From Struthio camelus (lineage: Eukaryota; Chordata; Aves; Struthioniformes; Struthionidae), in NCBI RefSeq assembly GCF_040807025.1, contig NC_090953.1:22428997-22492996 (forward strand): a stretch of 64,000 nucleotides of DNA. The letters run 5' to 3'. Both the position numbers and the translations under genes were made by a program. Shown one piece after another: positions 1 to 12,092 of this stretch; within the stretch, counting starts at the first letter, position 1, and each line of letters opens with the position of its first letter. The notes beneath the pieces were generated by a model, which was given only the letters and a program-made list of their open reading frames with translations, was not told the origin of the DNA and did not search any database.

Positions 1-3000
1 GAGCAGTGGGCAGCAGCTCTGTGATCGCTTCCTCCCAGCTCATGGGGGAAGTCACCAACCAGTCAGGCTCGCTGGCCGGTTCTTTGATCTTCCCTGGCTG
101 AGTTAACTTAGGAAGCCCCTAGTTCTGTGGAGACTGACAGCTGCCAGCTCCTGGGAATGTGTCAGAAGCGGGTGATTTATTGTCCACTGTCTTTTCACGC
201 AAATTTGCAAAGCTGTTGTAATGACAGGCCTTCTGGCCAGCCAGTTACTCCAGAAAAGATTTGAACTGGTTATTTTCCACCCGCCTCCCCTGTGACTGCT
301 TCTGCTGCTTGAGTGATCAGGCTGAATGGTCTGCAGCTCAGCAGATGGCACTTTTCCAGTGCATCAATATTGCAACAATACCCAGCAGAGTATGAGAGAT
401 CCCAAGCTCCTAAAGAGTCTGCCTGTTCCCAAAGCATAGGAAAGAAGCCTTCACGGTTTGCTATTTTGCAGGTTACGCGGTAGCAGAGAGGAGGAGGAGA
501 TTTACACTTGTGTTCCCGTGTGCTGTTACTCTCCACCTAAGTTCCCAGAGCTCCCACGGAGTATCTGTTCAGTGTATTTCACACTGATGTGGGGCTGAAA
601 GGTATCGTACACCATCTCAGAGAGGACTGCGGACCTCTGACTGGGGAGTAATATGAACCATACATGCTTGTCACATAAGCCTTTGAAGCTTGCAGTAGAG
701 ACTGCTTAAAATCATCAGCATGATAATACAGCAGATAGATTTGGGACTGAAGGAACCCACAGACTGAGGCACTCGTTTCTGATGGTGGGCTAAGGCAGCT
801 GACCGCTGGACTCCTATTCGTGGCAATGAAGGCCATTTCCTAGGGCCTCCTCGTAAGAGAGGCTGCTCAGTAATGCCCAGGAACGAGACCGTTCCTGGCG
901 AGAGGGGTCCTCCGAGGCAGTGTTGCCTCCCTCAAAACAGAGGCATTGACATCACGCTGTGACACAGAAGAGGATGGCAAAGCGGCAGAGGACACAAAAA
1001 GTTTTAGTCTCAATCTGAAAGTCTGTGCAGGCTGAAATAAATGTTGGAGCAGCTTGATCCACTATGCCAGCGGTACATCTCTGGTTTCCTTTCTTTTTAG
1101 AAACTGCATAATGTTGCTGTTTTCTTGCTTGAGCAGCTAATATTAAAATTAACAACAAAATAATTATAATTCAGTAATAATAATTTTGTGATAGAATCAA
1201 TTGATGGAGGTTCCCACATAGCAGCGGACAATCATGATTCGGTGGTGAATAGCACGTGAGTAGAAATATTGTAGGACCTGGTTTAGTTTCAGGGACTCAG
1301 CTTCAGGGTTCTTGCATCCTGTTCCTCTTCCGTGGGCTTGCTGTGTCCTTGAACACATCCCTTCGCCTTGCTGTGCATCCGTTCCTGAATCTGTGACATA
1401 GGAATCATGCCCTCCTTATAAAGTACTTCGGGATTGCCACACATCTCACATTGTATTTTTATTTTCCATTTGGTGAGTGAGAAATACAGGCTTTTGATCC
1501 TAGAAACAAGATTTCTGTAACAAATGCAAATTCTTTAGGGAAGACCGACTATTGTGTCCCAGGACCAGTCTTGGGAGAAAAGTTGTTCAACATTTCTGAC
1601 TGCTGATTTGCAGAAAGAAATGATTGATCACCCAGTGAAATTGATTCATGGCTAGCATAAATTGCAGAAGGTTGTAAAAGAGTCTCGGTGCATTTGAACT
1701 TTCTGAAAGAGCAGACAAAAATAGCAAAGGAAATTTAATGTTGGATAAACTCAGACTAGTTTCCATGACTAAAAAATAAATTAAACAGCCTAATCTGAAC
1801 ATCCATGCCTGGAGATGTCTGCCCAGCAAAAGCAAATAGGGTGTAGATGTGCAAGAGGTGAAATACGTTCTGCCATTTCTAAAGCATGCCAGTATCGTTC
1901 CTCCTAATCTCGCAGTGTGGGCCACATCACCTGAGAAAACACGGACCAGGCAGGTCTCGCTGCAGGCAGCGAAGAGAGCGGGACTGCGTGCTGAGCTTTC
2001 CATGGAACAAGATGCCGAAAGTGATACACGCAGAGGAAAATGCTGCATGCCACAGAGAAACGGTTTGTGTGGTTCACGGCTGCAAAAAGGTCAGTGCTGG
2101 TCAAGCTCTGGGCCTGGGTTTTATGAAGCAGTGGATGGTTTTACAGCATTTATAACTGGAGCCATAAAAAAATTTGTCATGTGGTATCCCACAGCATCAT
2201 CTGATATCCCATTGCTGCTTCTTGTTTTAAGCCAGTGGTCTTGCGGTGACTGCTTTAGGAATAACTCCCATACAGATATTGATAGATAAGCTGGAGCATT
2301 TAAGGTAGGAGAGCATAAATGTTATTTTCAGGAATAAAATGGAGAAAGTTTGTGAGGAGACTTGCTCCCCTTGCATGACTGGCTTCACAGGTTATGGGGG
2401 GGGTTCCTTTTCTTTTTGATCGTTGCGGTGTTGGCTGTGCATGGGGCAGGATAGTGGCCTGTCTCCAGCAGTAACTTGATTTAAATATAGTGCCCCTGTA
2501 GGAATCAGGGTAATTTGTTGTCTTGATTTAATTTGTTATTTTCTTTAGAAGAGCATTTACAGCCTTTTGCACTTTGGAGAGGTGCGAAGCCAACAGCTCA
2601 GTTCTAACAGTTAAATGGCAAATATTTGCTTTTTAAGGTTAATCTTATACTGTTCACTGCTGTTAATCTAGGCCAGTAAGGCTTCAATGGAGAGGCAAAA
2701 GCTGAGATTTGACGTAAGACCTGTAACTGTCCCCTGCCCCGTCCCACTGCGCATAGGTGCCGTCCCTTGGGCCCCTCTGCCCCTGAAGAGCAGCGTGGTG
2801 CCGCACGGGGGAGTGTGGGCTCTGTGCCCCTCTGCCAGATCACTGTCTCTCCCTCACCCCAGGGCACCAAGACAAGTGCCTCGGGTGACACCAGTGGCAT
2901 GGCACTTCCTGGCCCCTATAAGACACCGTGCAAGTACGTGCATGGCATATACATCGGGCAGAACTGGGTGAGACAGCAGCTTCCCGTTTGTTTGCTGAAC

Positions 3001-5769
3001 AGAGGGGCTATAAGTAACACTGGTCAGTACCACCAAGAACAGACAGTGAAAATACCTTTGCAACAAGCTTCTGCATTCCCATTCCTCCCCCTCGTGTAGT
3101 ATAAGATGTAGTAGAGACTTTTGTGACTTTACCTGACATGACTGTCAGTTACTTCCAGTGTCCACTTCTTGCAAACGTCCTGACTCTGCCAGCTGCAATG
3201 TAACAAAAGAAAGCTTAAGAACAGCAAAACAAGCAGGTATCATTAGCGTCTGTAGGTAAGAGCAGGAGAAGCTGATAGAAAATTTTCAACAGCCATAATG
3301 TTCATTTCTCTAGTGTAGTATACACAAATCTGCTTCGGAGTCCCTAAGCTGCGCTCCCTAGCCTGCTTTGCCCACCAGGATCTGTTTTCCAGACAATACC
3401 GCTACTCACTTGGCTTCTGTTCCCTTTTGAAAGATGGACTGATAGCAAGGAACCTGCCTCGATCTTCCGAGTGGATGGACTAAGCACCACGATTTACAGC
3501 TGCCTGCTGGGATGGCAGTAGTACCAGGTGAACTGCAGTAGATTTGAAGGCCTAACATGGCGTTTGAACACCTTTCTTTCCTCACAGAGCCATGACTCCT
3601 CCAGCCGCTAATATTCTTGGATAAAGACTAGGTACTTTTCTGAAAGATATACTTAGACTTAAATTACTGGTCTCAGGAGATTTGTGTCAGTCCAGGATAT
3701 ATCGATTCAGTAGTAGCTAGGTGAAAAGGGAGGCCTAGATCTGACAAATAATGTTATGGTCCTTTTTGGCTTGTTCTATGAATAAGTTAGAGCCATTATT
3801 GGTTTTATGGGCCAATCTCCTTGTGCAGTTTCCAATATCAACACTGCAGTATTTGAGCACCTGTGCATATTTTACAGAAGTAAACAGCTTTGTTTAGGAA
3901 AGGAGAGTGCCATTTTCAGGGGAATGCGGGTCGTGGATTCTTTCTCATTTTCTGAAGATCCCTTGAACGATCAACTATTTTCCAGTGCAGCCATTATTTC
4001 CATTCAAACGTTTTAACTTGAACAGTTTGCCTTGTGAGCTAGCTGCTCCTCTCTGGTTCTGGTTACTGTGGCTGAAGGAGGAGGATGGCGTGATACATAA
4101 ACGGCAGCACAGAAGCTCATCAGCATGGACAAAAGGGGCAGCCAGCAGGACTTACATGGTGCATGAAGATTTTCTAGAATTGTAAGAGTTTGTCAGGTGT
4201 AGGAACTTAGCTCCTTAGCGCTTTCCTTGACAAACACCGTCTACTGAAAAGTGGATTTCTGAGCTGGTGAAAACCCTGATACAGACATTTTTGTATGAGC
4301 TTAAACTAGGCATCCTTTGGCTTTGCTTGCATTCATGTTTGGCACAAGTTAAAATGAGAACGCCAGACAGTGACCCCATAAGGACACCCACCAAGAGTTT
4401 GCACTGACATAACTCAAGTAGTTTCAAACAGACTTTAGTTAAGCTAGTACCATTATTGTGTCTTGAAAGGTTTCAGACTGTTTTTGGATGTCTCTTCTTT
4501 CCACAGCGATGTTTGGTGATTGCTGCTGACAAATGGCATGATCTACCTCCTGTAGGTGAGTCCATGGTGCTTCATGAAAGCCAACAGGGATTACTTTGGT
4601 ACAGCCAAAATATCTGTGTCAGGCTGTCAAAGGTGTTGCATGTTTACTGACATCTCTGGAGTCAGTCAGCTTTGGATTTTTAAAAAGGTTGAGGACAATA
4701 GCTTAAACTGCTTTTGAAAGGCTTTGAAACTGCTGCTAAGCAATAGATGGGAACGGCCCGTAGTAGTTACACTCCAGCCAAATTCTGATTGCGTGTAGCC
4801 TTCCTGAAGCCGGTGACACACCTGTGCAAAGCCAGTGTAACTATGGGAAGAACTGAGCCCTCAGGGCATATGTTGGTTTTTTTTTCAGAGTATTTATGAA
4901 TAGTGCTGTTCTCAGGCAGAACCGCAGCATTGCTCTGATGTATGCAGTGTCATCTGGTCTACGCTAATAAATTAGCATGTGCAGCTACTATTGCTGCCTA
5001 TCAAATCTGTGTACAAAATTGAGCTGTTCGATCTCACTCTCACAGGAGCGTGTCTGCGTCATCATGGAAGAGGCATATTATCCCATCTGTTTTTCAGCAG
5101 ACTCTCCATCAGGCTGCGTGCTTCAAGGTAACGGATCAGACACAAAGCGAACTCTGCTGCAGATGAGTGCCTTGGAGACATCCTGCTTTGTCACAGCATA
5201 TTAAAAAAAATCACTTAAAGCCATTTATTCCTTCACAGCAGGTCATTTAAGCCCTGTCCACACGAGGGAAATCGCTAACTTTGGCTCAGCTCCTTTAGTG
5301 ACAGCAGGCGCCCTGGTGTGGACACGCAGCCGTCTCCATTTTCATCAACGTGTCAAGTCGTTTCTCTCTGCCGAGGCCTTAACAAGACAGTGGTTAAAAC
5401 AGTACAGCTGCCAGCAGCTGGTTTATGCTTGGGATGCTGCTGTGGCTTGTCTGGATGGAGCTGAAATAGTGCCAGCCATGGTGAGACTTTTGGGGAAAAC
5501 AGTCAGAGGCGGTAGCAGGTGCCACGGAGTGGGGAAGCACGGCCACGGGGTGGCCAGGGCACCGGGCATCAGCCCCAGCAGCTCTAGCTTGCATCAGCTG
5601 CACCGCACGCTAGCTGCCGCTGCAAAGCAGCCAGCTCTTCCAGCCTAAGCTTCTCCTAGACTTACCACCTTTTGACAAATATGCCGAGGTGACGCACCTT
5701 CCTCAGAAAGGTGCATTTTGGGCTAGTTGCCTAGCAAGAGAGAAAAATAACACAACTGCAAATTTGACT
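1..5769. other. Probable intergenic DNA downstream of PEAK1
   Basis: No exon, RNA gene or recognisable transposon was found here. The reading frames present (the longest about 150 codons, minus strand, 2048-1587) have no family resemblance and read like chance frames. Composition varies: patches at about 2750-2900 and 5480-5650 are GC-richer than the rest. A 14-bp imperfect inverted repeat lies at 5255-5324 and a perfect 7-bp hairpin at 5694-5714. In mammals the neighbour on this side of PEAK1 is TSPAN3; none of its coding sequence is visible. The upper boundary depends on the inferred poly(A) site near 5770. Confidence 0.5.
5255..5324. repeat. Inverted repeat, 14-bp arms with one mismatch, 42-bp spacer
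   Basis: The left arm 5255-5268 (tgtccacacgaggg) is complementary to the right arm 5311-5324 (ccctggtgtggaca) except at one position. The layout resembles the ends of a very small non-autonomous DNA transposon, but I see no clear target-site duplication. It could also be a chance stem. Confidence 0.4.
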
Positions 5770-5788
5770 TTCAGTGTAATAAAACTAG

Positions 5789-5794
5789 TTTATT
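5789..5794 (-). terminator. PEAK1: Putative distal poly(A) signal AATAAA of PEAK1
   Basis: The minus strand reads AATAAA here. Beyond an expected cleavage zone around 5775-5765 comes a GT/T-rich stretch (about 5762-5737, mRNA-sense ttgtgttatttttctc), the usual arrangement of a cleavage and polyadenylation site. It is the last good combination before the GC-richer downstream DNA. The hexamer is common in AT-rich DNA, so the assignment rests on this context. Confidence 0.5.
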
Positions 5795-6024
5795 TACACA
5801 GTAACATGAATGCCACAGAGTACACAGCAAAGTACCACAGCAAACCAGAGTGTAACTGCCCCTGATCACAAAGGAAGGCTTGAAGTTTATATACTTATTC
5901 ATATAAAAATGTGTAAATATCAATATGAAGCACCAGATAAAGCAACGCAACCAGGAATTCCAAATACAAATTACCCACAAGAAATGGCGTTGAAATAAAA
6001 AAAAGAAAAAAAAGAAAAGAAAAG

Positions 6025-6046
6025 AAATCCCTTTTCCAAGGGATTT
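6025..6046 (-). repeat. Perfect 9-bp hairpin in the 3' UTR
   Basis: aaatccctt at 6025-6033 and aagggattt at 6038-6046 are exact complements separated by 4 nt. The hairpin lies next to an A/G-rich run (5996-6027; U/C-rich in the mRNA), about 230 nt before the predicted poly(A) signal. Function unknown. Confidence 0.6.
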
Positions 6047-6294
6047 GAAAGAAATCCCATTTATAAAAGACCATCAATTTTGGAATCCCTAATTTAAAAA
6101 TAATTTTCCCCTTTTGTTAAAAACAAGAACATATTCTTAAATGCTCAGCATAATTAAGATTTAAAAGAAAAAAACCCAAGGAGTTCAACTGCAAAACCTT
6201 CTAATACCAACAAGCCAAAGGATAAAGAAACAGAGGTTTCAAGTCATTTTTGAAGAGGTGTTATTTGTTTTATGAAACTATGTTCAAATTTACA

Positions 6295-6345
6295 CAACCT
6301 TGAATATATATTATATACACAATATATAATATATATATTTTCAAA
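6295..6345. repeat. TA-rich simple sequence in the 3' UTR
   Basis: Imperfect TA alternation (tatatattatatacacaat and similar) with short self-complementary units. A second, weaker block lies at about 6385-6425. It is low-complexity sequence in an AT-rich UTR. Confidence 0.6.
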
Positions 6346-9300
6346 CAAAAAGGGGCAAAGAATACTTTTGGGTTACAAAACTTCATATACATACACATAT
6401 ATGCATATATATGAACATATATTTCTTCCATATAAAAAAATTCCAACCTCTTCTAAATCCCTGAAATCTTCCCCTTGGATTTAAGGAAAAAAAAAAATCT
6501 TCATAGCCTGAAGTACAAACCAAATTCTCAAATTCTGTAGAGTGGTAAAATGCTTATGTACAGGTAAGCTGAGTAGTTCAGCCTCACCGGCAACTCTGCT
6601 GGATCTGAAAGCATTCTGTGGTTTCCAACTAAATGCTGAGTGGAGCACCAATGCAAGGAGGCTTACAGGAAATTATTTAAATTACGTTCTACGTCTATTC
6701 AAAACCATCATCCTTCTAACACTGCATCCAGGTGAATAATAAAATCCATACAGATTGTCTACTAGAAATTCTTTGAAACACAGCAATGGAAAGGAACCTC
6801 GGTTCCTCTGCCTTTTGGAGTTGAGGATAACTTAAAGAAACTTCTCCCTAGTATGTCTTTTGAAAAGTATTTTTTGCCGTTTCCTCCCTTGAAGTGTTTG
6901 GAATCCCGATGATAGTTTAAAGAATATCTCCACAGGTGTATTTTTGGGAGCAGTATTATTATAGAGGTATTTAAAGTTCTATACTGCACTTCTTTCATGT
7001 TATCTTACTGCGTAACTACATCATCATCACATCTCGACTGAAGGGCTCTGATTGTGCTCTATCTAGGCTTTCAGGAATTTAGCAGAAGCAACACTACCTC
7101 CACTAAATCAGAGTAAATTTGGTGGCCCAGTCATGTAGCAAATAATGGTCTTACACTGTTTCTACAGAGAAACAGACTGCTAAATTCTTATTTGGGGAAA
7201 GGGGGAAAGGAAAGTGCATTAAAAGGTCTGATTCAGTTCCCACTGATAAATGTTCCCTCATAAAAGTTACAATTGGATTAAATAAAAACAGGACTATTTA
7301 ATTTATATTTACATATGAATTTAACTGTTTAACTGTTTATTAAACTGTTATTAAAAAAAATTATATTAATTCAGGCAGGGCTTCTCAGCACAAAAACTGA
7401 GAAACAGAGACATTGCTAATTCAGCAACAAATACTATTTTTACATGCTAAAGTATGGAACCAGTAGTATGAAGCTGCGGAATAAACTCTTGCGGTAACGG
7501 ATTGCTAACATACATTCCTGATTTATTTAAACAGCATATTCTTCTCTCTAATACGTTGGAATTCCTGTGCTACAATGTCAAGATGATCCGTTCATATCTC
7601 GTGGGTGCTTCTGGGCACATGTGGAGCTTAAAAGACGTAAGGTGGAACATTTTTGTAAACGCTCTCTGCATTCTTGTCTGCAGGCCAGCAACAAAATATT
7701 CTAGCTTGAGTTACAGATTTCACCATATCTGAATTTTAAAAAGAGGCTAGGCCTCTATATTTGGACATTCCAGAGGTTCCAGAGTAAAATTCTGGATCTC
7801 CTTATTCCTGATTTCTGGGCAAGTTTTTACTAGTAGATTCTCTATATTCACCTGGATTATGCATAGACTGGATCAAGTCTGAGGCTTGAAAGATAATCAG
7901 TGAATAAGCAATTCCAATTTAAGAAATAAAAAGCAAAGACATCTTCCATAACATCTCAGAAAGTTTTCCAGAACTCCTGCGTTACCAGAGGTTTGCATTT
8001 CACGCCGCAGAGTCCACCACCTCCAGCAGTCGCAGCGCATCTCACCTACCCCACCTCTTCCCACACCAGTCCGATTCCTCACCTAGACGCTGAGTGTCTG
8101 CAGTAGATTGTCAAAGCAATAGGCTTCTTGGATGTTGTGGTCAGATTAGACCAATCGACTTCTTTCTTACTATTACTTTCCTTGTGCAGATTCAGATCCA
8201 AATTTGAAAGCCCTACAATTTTTTGGTTGTTACTTGAAGTTAAGCTCTACTACAAGCAACTTAAAGGAACTTGTTCACATAACTGAATCTCCAGAAACAA
8301 ATCTTCTCATTGAATAGATCCCCTCATCCTCACATGAAGTTCACCATTTCATTTTTTTTAATAGTCTTTCGCATCTCAGTGTGGGCAGTATTATTTGTAG
8401 GTCTATCACCAGAAGAATAAGATTCCCACCAACTGACCAACTTTATTTTAGTTTTTTGACAAGGCACTAAACATTGTGAATCCAATCACTGTGCTCTCTC
8501 TGTAACATTAGAGAGATTTTTAATGGCTCTAAAAGGATCGGAAACCACTCATTACAATTCTTCTTCAAACAAGCATTTGATTTTCCAGAAATTACTTTGC
8601 ACTGGAAAAATCTGTAGAGTTCATGTTAAAAATATTTGAATGGCAGCTTTTATTAATAGAAAAATATATATTTACACTCAATACTGTTATCTTAGATTTG
8701 CAGCTCTTCCTATTTCTTGAGCTCAGCTGAAAGTGCTACACTACTAAAAAATGCGAAATCTGTGCACATATCCATTTAAGTTATCCATGCACAGTTAGGC
8801 GTTCTGTTCCTGTTATACACAGGATCCCAATTACAAACTGAGTGGGTTTTTTTCCTTTTGCTTAGCAATTATGCTGTAGCATTCTTAGGATTTGTTTACA
8901 ATCAGTGTAATGCATACATTCTCAGATATTTATGGTGGCATAATCTGTTGCCAGGATGGAGGACCACCACAAACATAGTTACAATCACTGGCTATGGGCA
9001 TACCTGCAAAGTCAGCCTGAAGCTCCCCAAGGGATAGCTCAGGCCAAATCGTGTTCAACTTCCATTCAACTGACCATTCTTTCTTTTTTAAAGAAAAAAA
9101 ACACACAACACTACAAATTGCTAAAGTTTACCCAGTGCTGCACAAGAGAGAGATTGGTAGTGAACATCTATCCATGCTTGATTATACTGCAGAGCTAAAA
9201 TGAGTATTGGTTCATCACAAGAACTACAAATTGAAATTAGATAGCTAGAGTTACAAAGGCTTTGGACCAGCTGCATTAAATATGAAGGGTTGTAAAACAT

Positions 9301-11979
9301 TCAAAATTCAACTTTGCATGTGCGCGTTGACATGAAAGCAACACTGAGAACGTGTGTCCGTATACACAAAAACCTACCGGCTGAAAGGAATGAGCCCGTT
9401 GCAGTGGCGAGTGGTCCAAGAGCTGCTCACACAGCCTATACTACTTACGTGAGAAGTTATGTGCACAGGCACTACAAAACAAACACAGAACCAGACCACA
9501 GAGAACAAGAAGCAGTGCCCTACTCCCAGCTCAACACGTAGTGACTAGTAGGCAGCAGAGAGTATTTGCGTGACCTGTTATGCTCAGCGTATTTATGCTA
9601 GTCGAGCGTTGCCGGCCTGTGTCCCGATGAAGCGGGACTGCATTGCATGTGTGATTCTTTGTAAAGGGTTCTTTTACAAGCTGCTCAGCGTTAGTGTAGA
9701 AACTTTCTTTCCTGATGTAGTGGAAGTACCTCAACTACACACATTGCACTTGGACTTTCAATGCACTGACCTCTTTTTTTTTTTATTTTATCAATGCCGA
9801 CATCCTAACCTTTTTGCCAAAAAGAGAAAGAAAAAAAAATACATATCACATTAAAATATATTATTCTTACCCTTGCCTGATCCTTCACTGATACAGGTGA
9901 ATCAAACAACAGAATAACAATCAGAAGTTTCAAAAATCTCTAGAAAGGTCACAAAAACAGTCTACATACTACTGCACAATCGATGTAGGCTTCCACACCC
10001 TATTCAGCTTAGACTGCCAGAGAAGACTAACACAGGCATTTCAACCCCTCCGAATGTATGGTGTGGATCCAGAGCCAGTTTTGCTGACCTTAAGCCTGCA
10101 GGACTGTTTGTTCAGTTTCCACGCATCTGGTCCAAGCATGCATACGCTGTATAAAGTGGCTATTTGTTTCAAGGCTGAAGTGAATTGATTCCTCACAGTT
10201 TTAACAGTTAAAATGAAGCATCATTCCATAAAAAGAACACATGGATATCTGCGCATTTATGTGCCAGGAAAATAAAGGAAAGGGCTGCAGATCTAGCATC
10301 AGGTAAAGGCTGGTGTGTAAAGTGAACACTGTAATGTACAGCTTTAAAAAATACATACAAGAATTGCACATAGATCCATAGGAGAGAAGCACAGGCTCAT
10401 AACTAGGGCTGTCTGCTGTCCATCACCCAGGTCAGAATATTCGGTGTCACTTTTTCCCCTGCATCCAAATGTATTCTTCAGAGCGATTTAGGAAACAATT
10501 CAGAGCCTAGCAGTACTGAGCAAAGACACTGTGTGTGCACTTGCAGAGGTTCCATAGGAAAGAGCCGTTACGTCAGGCAAGTAAGTCAGCAGCTGCCTTT
10601 AGAAGTGAAAAGCTCCTTCAGGTTGAATTTTTAAAAATTCTGTCTCTTTAATACTCAATGACTCCTTTTCTAGTCCAAAACCCTGTCTGCGATGCTCCTT
10701 GAGCTATCTTGACAACGTGCTATTTTTAGGTTGTTGTCTATTAGACATCAGAAAACACCGGTTACGCATAGGAGATACGCAGCCAAACACCGCTACGGGA
10801 AGAATGGATCACGATATTGTTAGTTGTGGCTGCCAAACTTAACAGCTCCCTCAGTAATTAAAAAACAGTGTTCTTGCCCCCTTGTTTTTACCCTTCAGAG
10901 AACTGTCTGGAGTAAGAGTGTCTCCATGTGGCCTGTTAGCTACACACAGACGAGCTCTGAACAATTCTACCTCCTGCCAACATCCAGCAGTGCCAATTTT
11001 AGTCCCACTTTGCAATATGGCACAAGTGACAAGAGCAAACGAAAATAAAACAGAAAAGGTGGCTGTTATTTTCATTCCCAATTCATAACAGTGATTGTCA
11101 GAGAAGGTTATGTACTTCTATCCATTTCAAGTGAGGCTTTAGTGCCTTTTGCAACGGAAGGGGAATTTCAATTGTCCACCACCTGTTGTATTGTTCTTGT
11201 ATAAACACAGTTTTATCTACAATACATCAGCTATCCAGCCTGGTGAATGTCATTTAGGAAACGGGAAAGACAAAGTGTACATACTGTGTTTTTTAATGCA
11301 GAGATCTTAAGCTAAGGATAATGGTGTGATTAAGGCAGGATCATTGAAATCAAGGATCCACAGCTAGAAAGGATATGGAGAGGCAGTGAGTCAGAGGCAG
11401 AGAAAGCGGGAAGAGGACAGAATGGAGATGCTTACTGCCCATTGACACTGGCTGCAGTCAGCAGGATAACCATGTTTGGGAGGAAAACAGAAGGCATAAA
11501 GGGTTAGAGAAAGATCCAAATCCTTCTGGATGAGGCCAAGAGGAAGAGGAGTCCAGCCCCGTTAGGGGACACTGACTAAGCTGAGAAAAAGATTCACATG
11601 GGATGTGGAATGAAAACAATAGAGGGTTTTGTGGCAAGGGGCATGGTGGATCATTCATTTCCCATTTAATAATTAATCCATCTCTGCTGATGGTCACTGC
11701 TATTCACTACCAATGCTACATATAGAAATGACAGAAACCATCCAGAAGAGGAGAGGAGTCTGTTCACTGCAATGATTGAAATAGTGGTATCTGTTAAGGT
11801 TTGCTCTCCTTATCAACCAGATATTAATTGAGTTAAAAAATATCTGATCCAAATGCAGTGAGATATATGTATAACTAAGCCTGGCAAGAAAGTGAAGTTT
11901 GGTTGTATCAGGTATGGGATACAATGTTTCCAATTAGAACTTATTTGCTCAGAGTTGCTGGCTTTGAAATCTAGGCGGC

Positions 11980-12001
11980 TTTTTTTTTTTTTTTTTTTTT
12001 T
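11980..12001. repeat. T22 homopolymer (A22 in PEAK1 mRNA)
   Basis: An uninterrupted run of 22 T on the plus strand, which is A22 in the transcript, starting 91 nt after the end of the PEAK1 stop codon. It is not preceded by a canonical AATAAA in transcript sense, so it is genomic and not a tail. It could act as an internal priming site for oligo-dT. Confidence 0.9.
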
Positions 12002-12092
12002 AAAACACTTGTAGAAAGTGTGAGCCCTAGGGCAGGCTGGAGTGAGGACTGGGGCAGGAGGAGGCTTCATGAAAAGCAACAGGTTCTGCAAA

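Larger units (their letters stand above)
5770..12092 (-). other. PEAK1: PEAK1 3' untranslated region (inferred extent)
   Basis: The sequence follows the TAG stop codon directly, with no recognisable coding sequence for 6.3 kb. A long 3' UTR is usual for vertebrate PEAK1. It is AT-rich and has many U- and A-rich tracts, among them an A22 run (mRNA sense) about 90 nt after the stop, a TA-rich stretch at 6304-6341, a pyrimidine-rich run (mRNA sense) at 5996-6027 and a 9-bp hairpin at 6025-6046. Several other AATAAA hexamers on the minus strand (for example 7341-7336, 7527-7522 and 8447-8442) could give shorter forms. The distal end is chosen from the signal at 5794-5789; RNA data would be needed to fix it. 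Confidence 0.55.

Noticed and set aside
1587..2048. 153-codon minus-strand reading frame downstream of PEAK1
   Set aside because: No family resemblance, Cys/Ser/Leu-rich chance composition, and overlapping frames of similar length on the other strand.
1..5769. Search for exons of TSPAN3, the mammalian neighbour
   Set aside because: No tetraspanin-like peptide (CCG motif, four membrane segments) appears in any frame.
11813..12091. Minus-strand frame immediately after the PEAK1 stop, containing a poly-Lys stretch
   Set aside because: The Lys run is just the A22 tract in the 3' UTR; there is no ATG at its start and no family.
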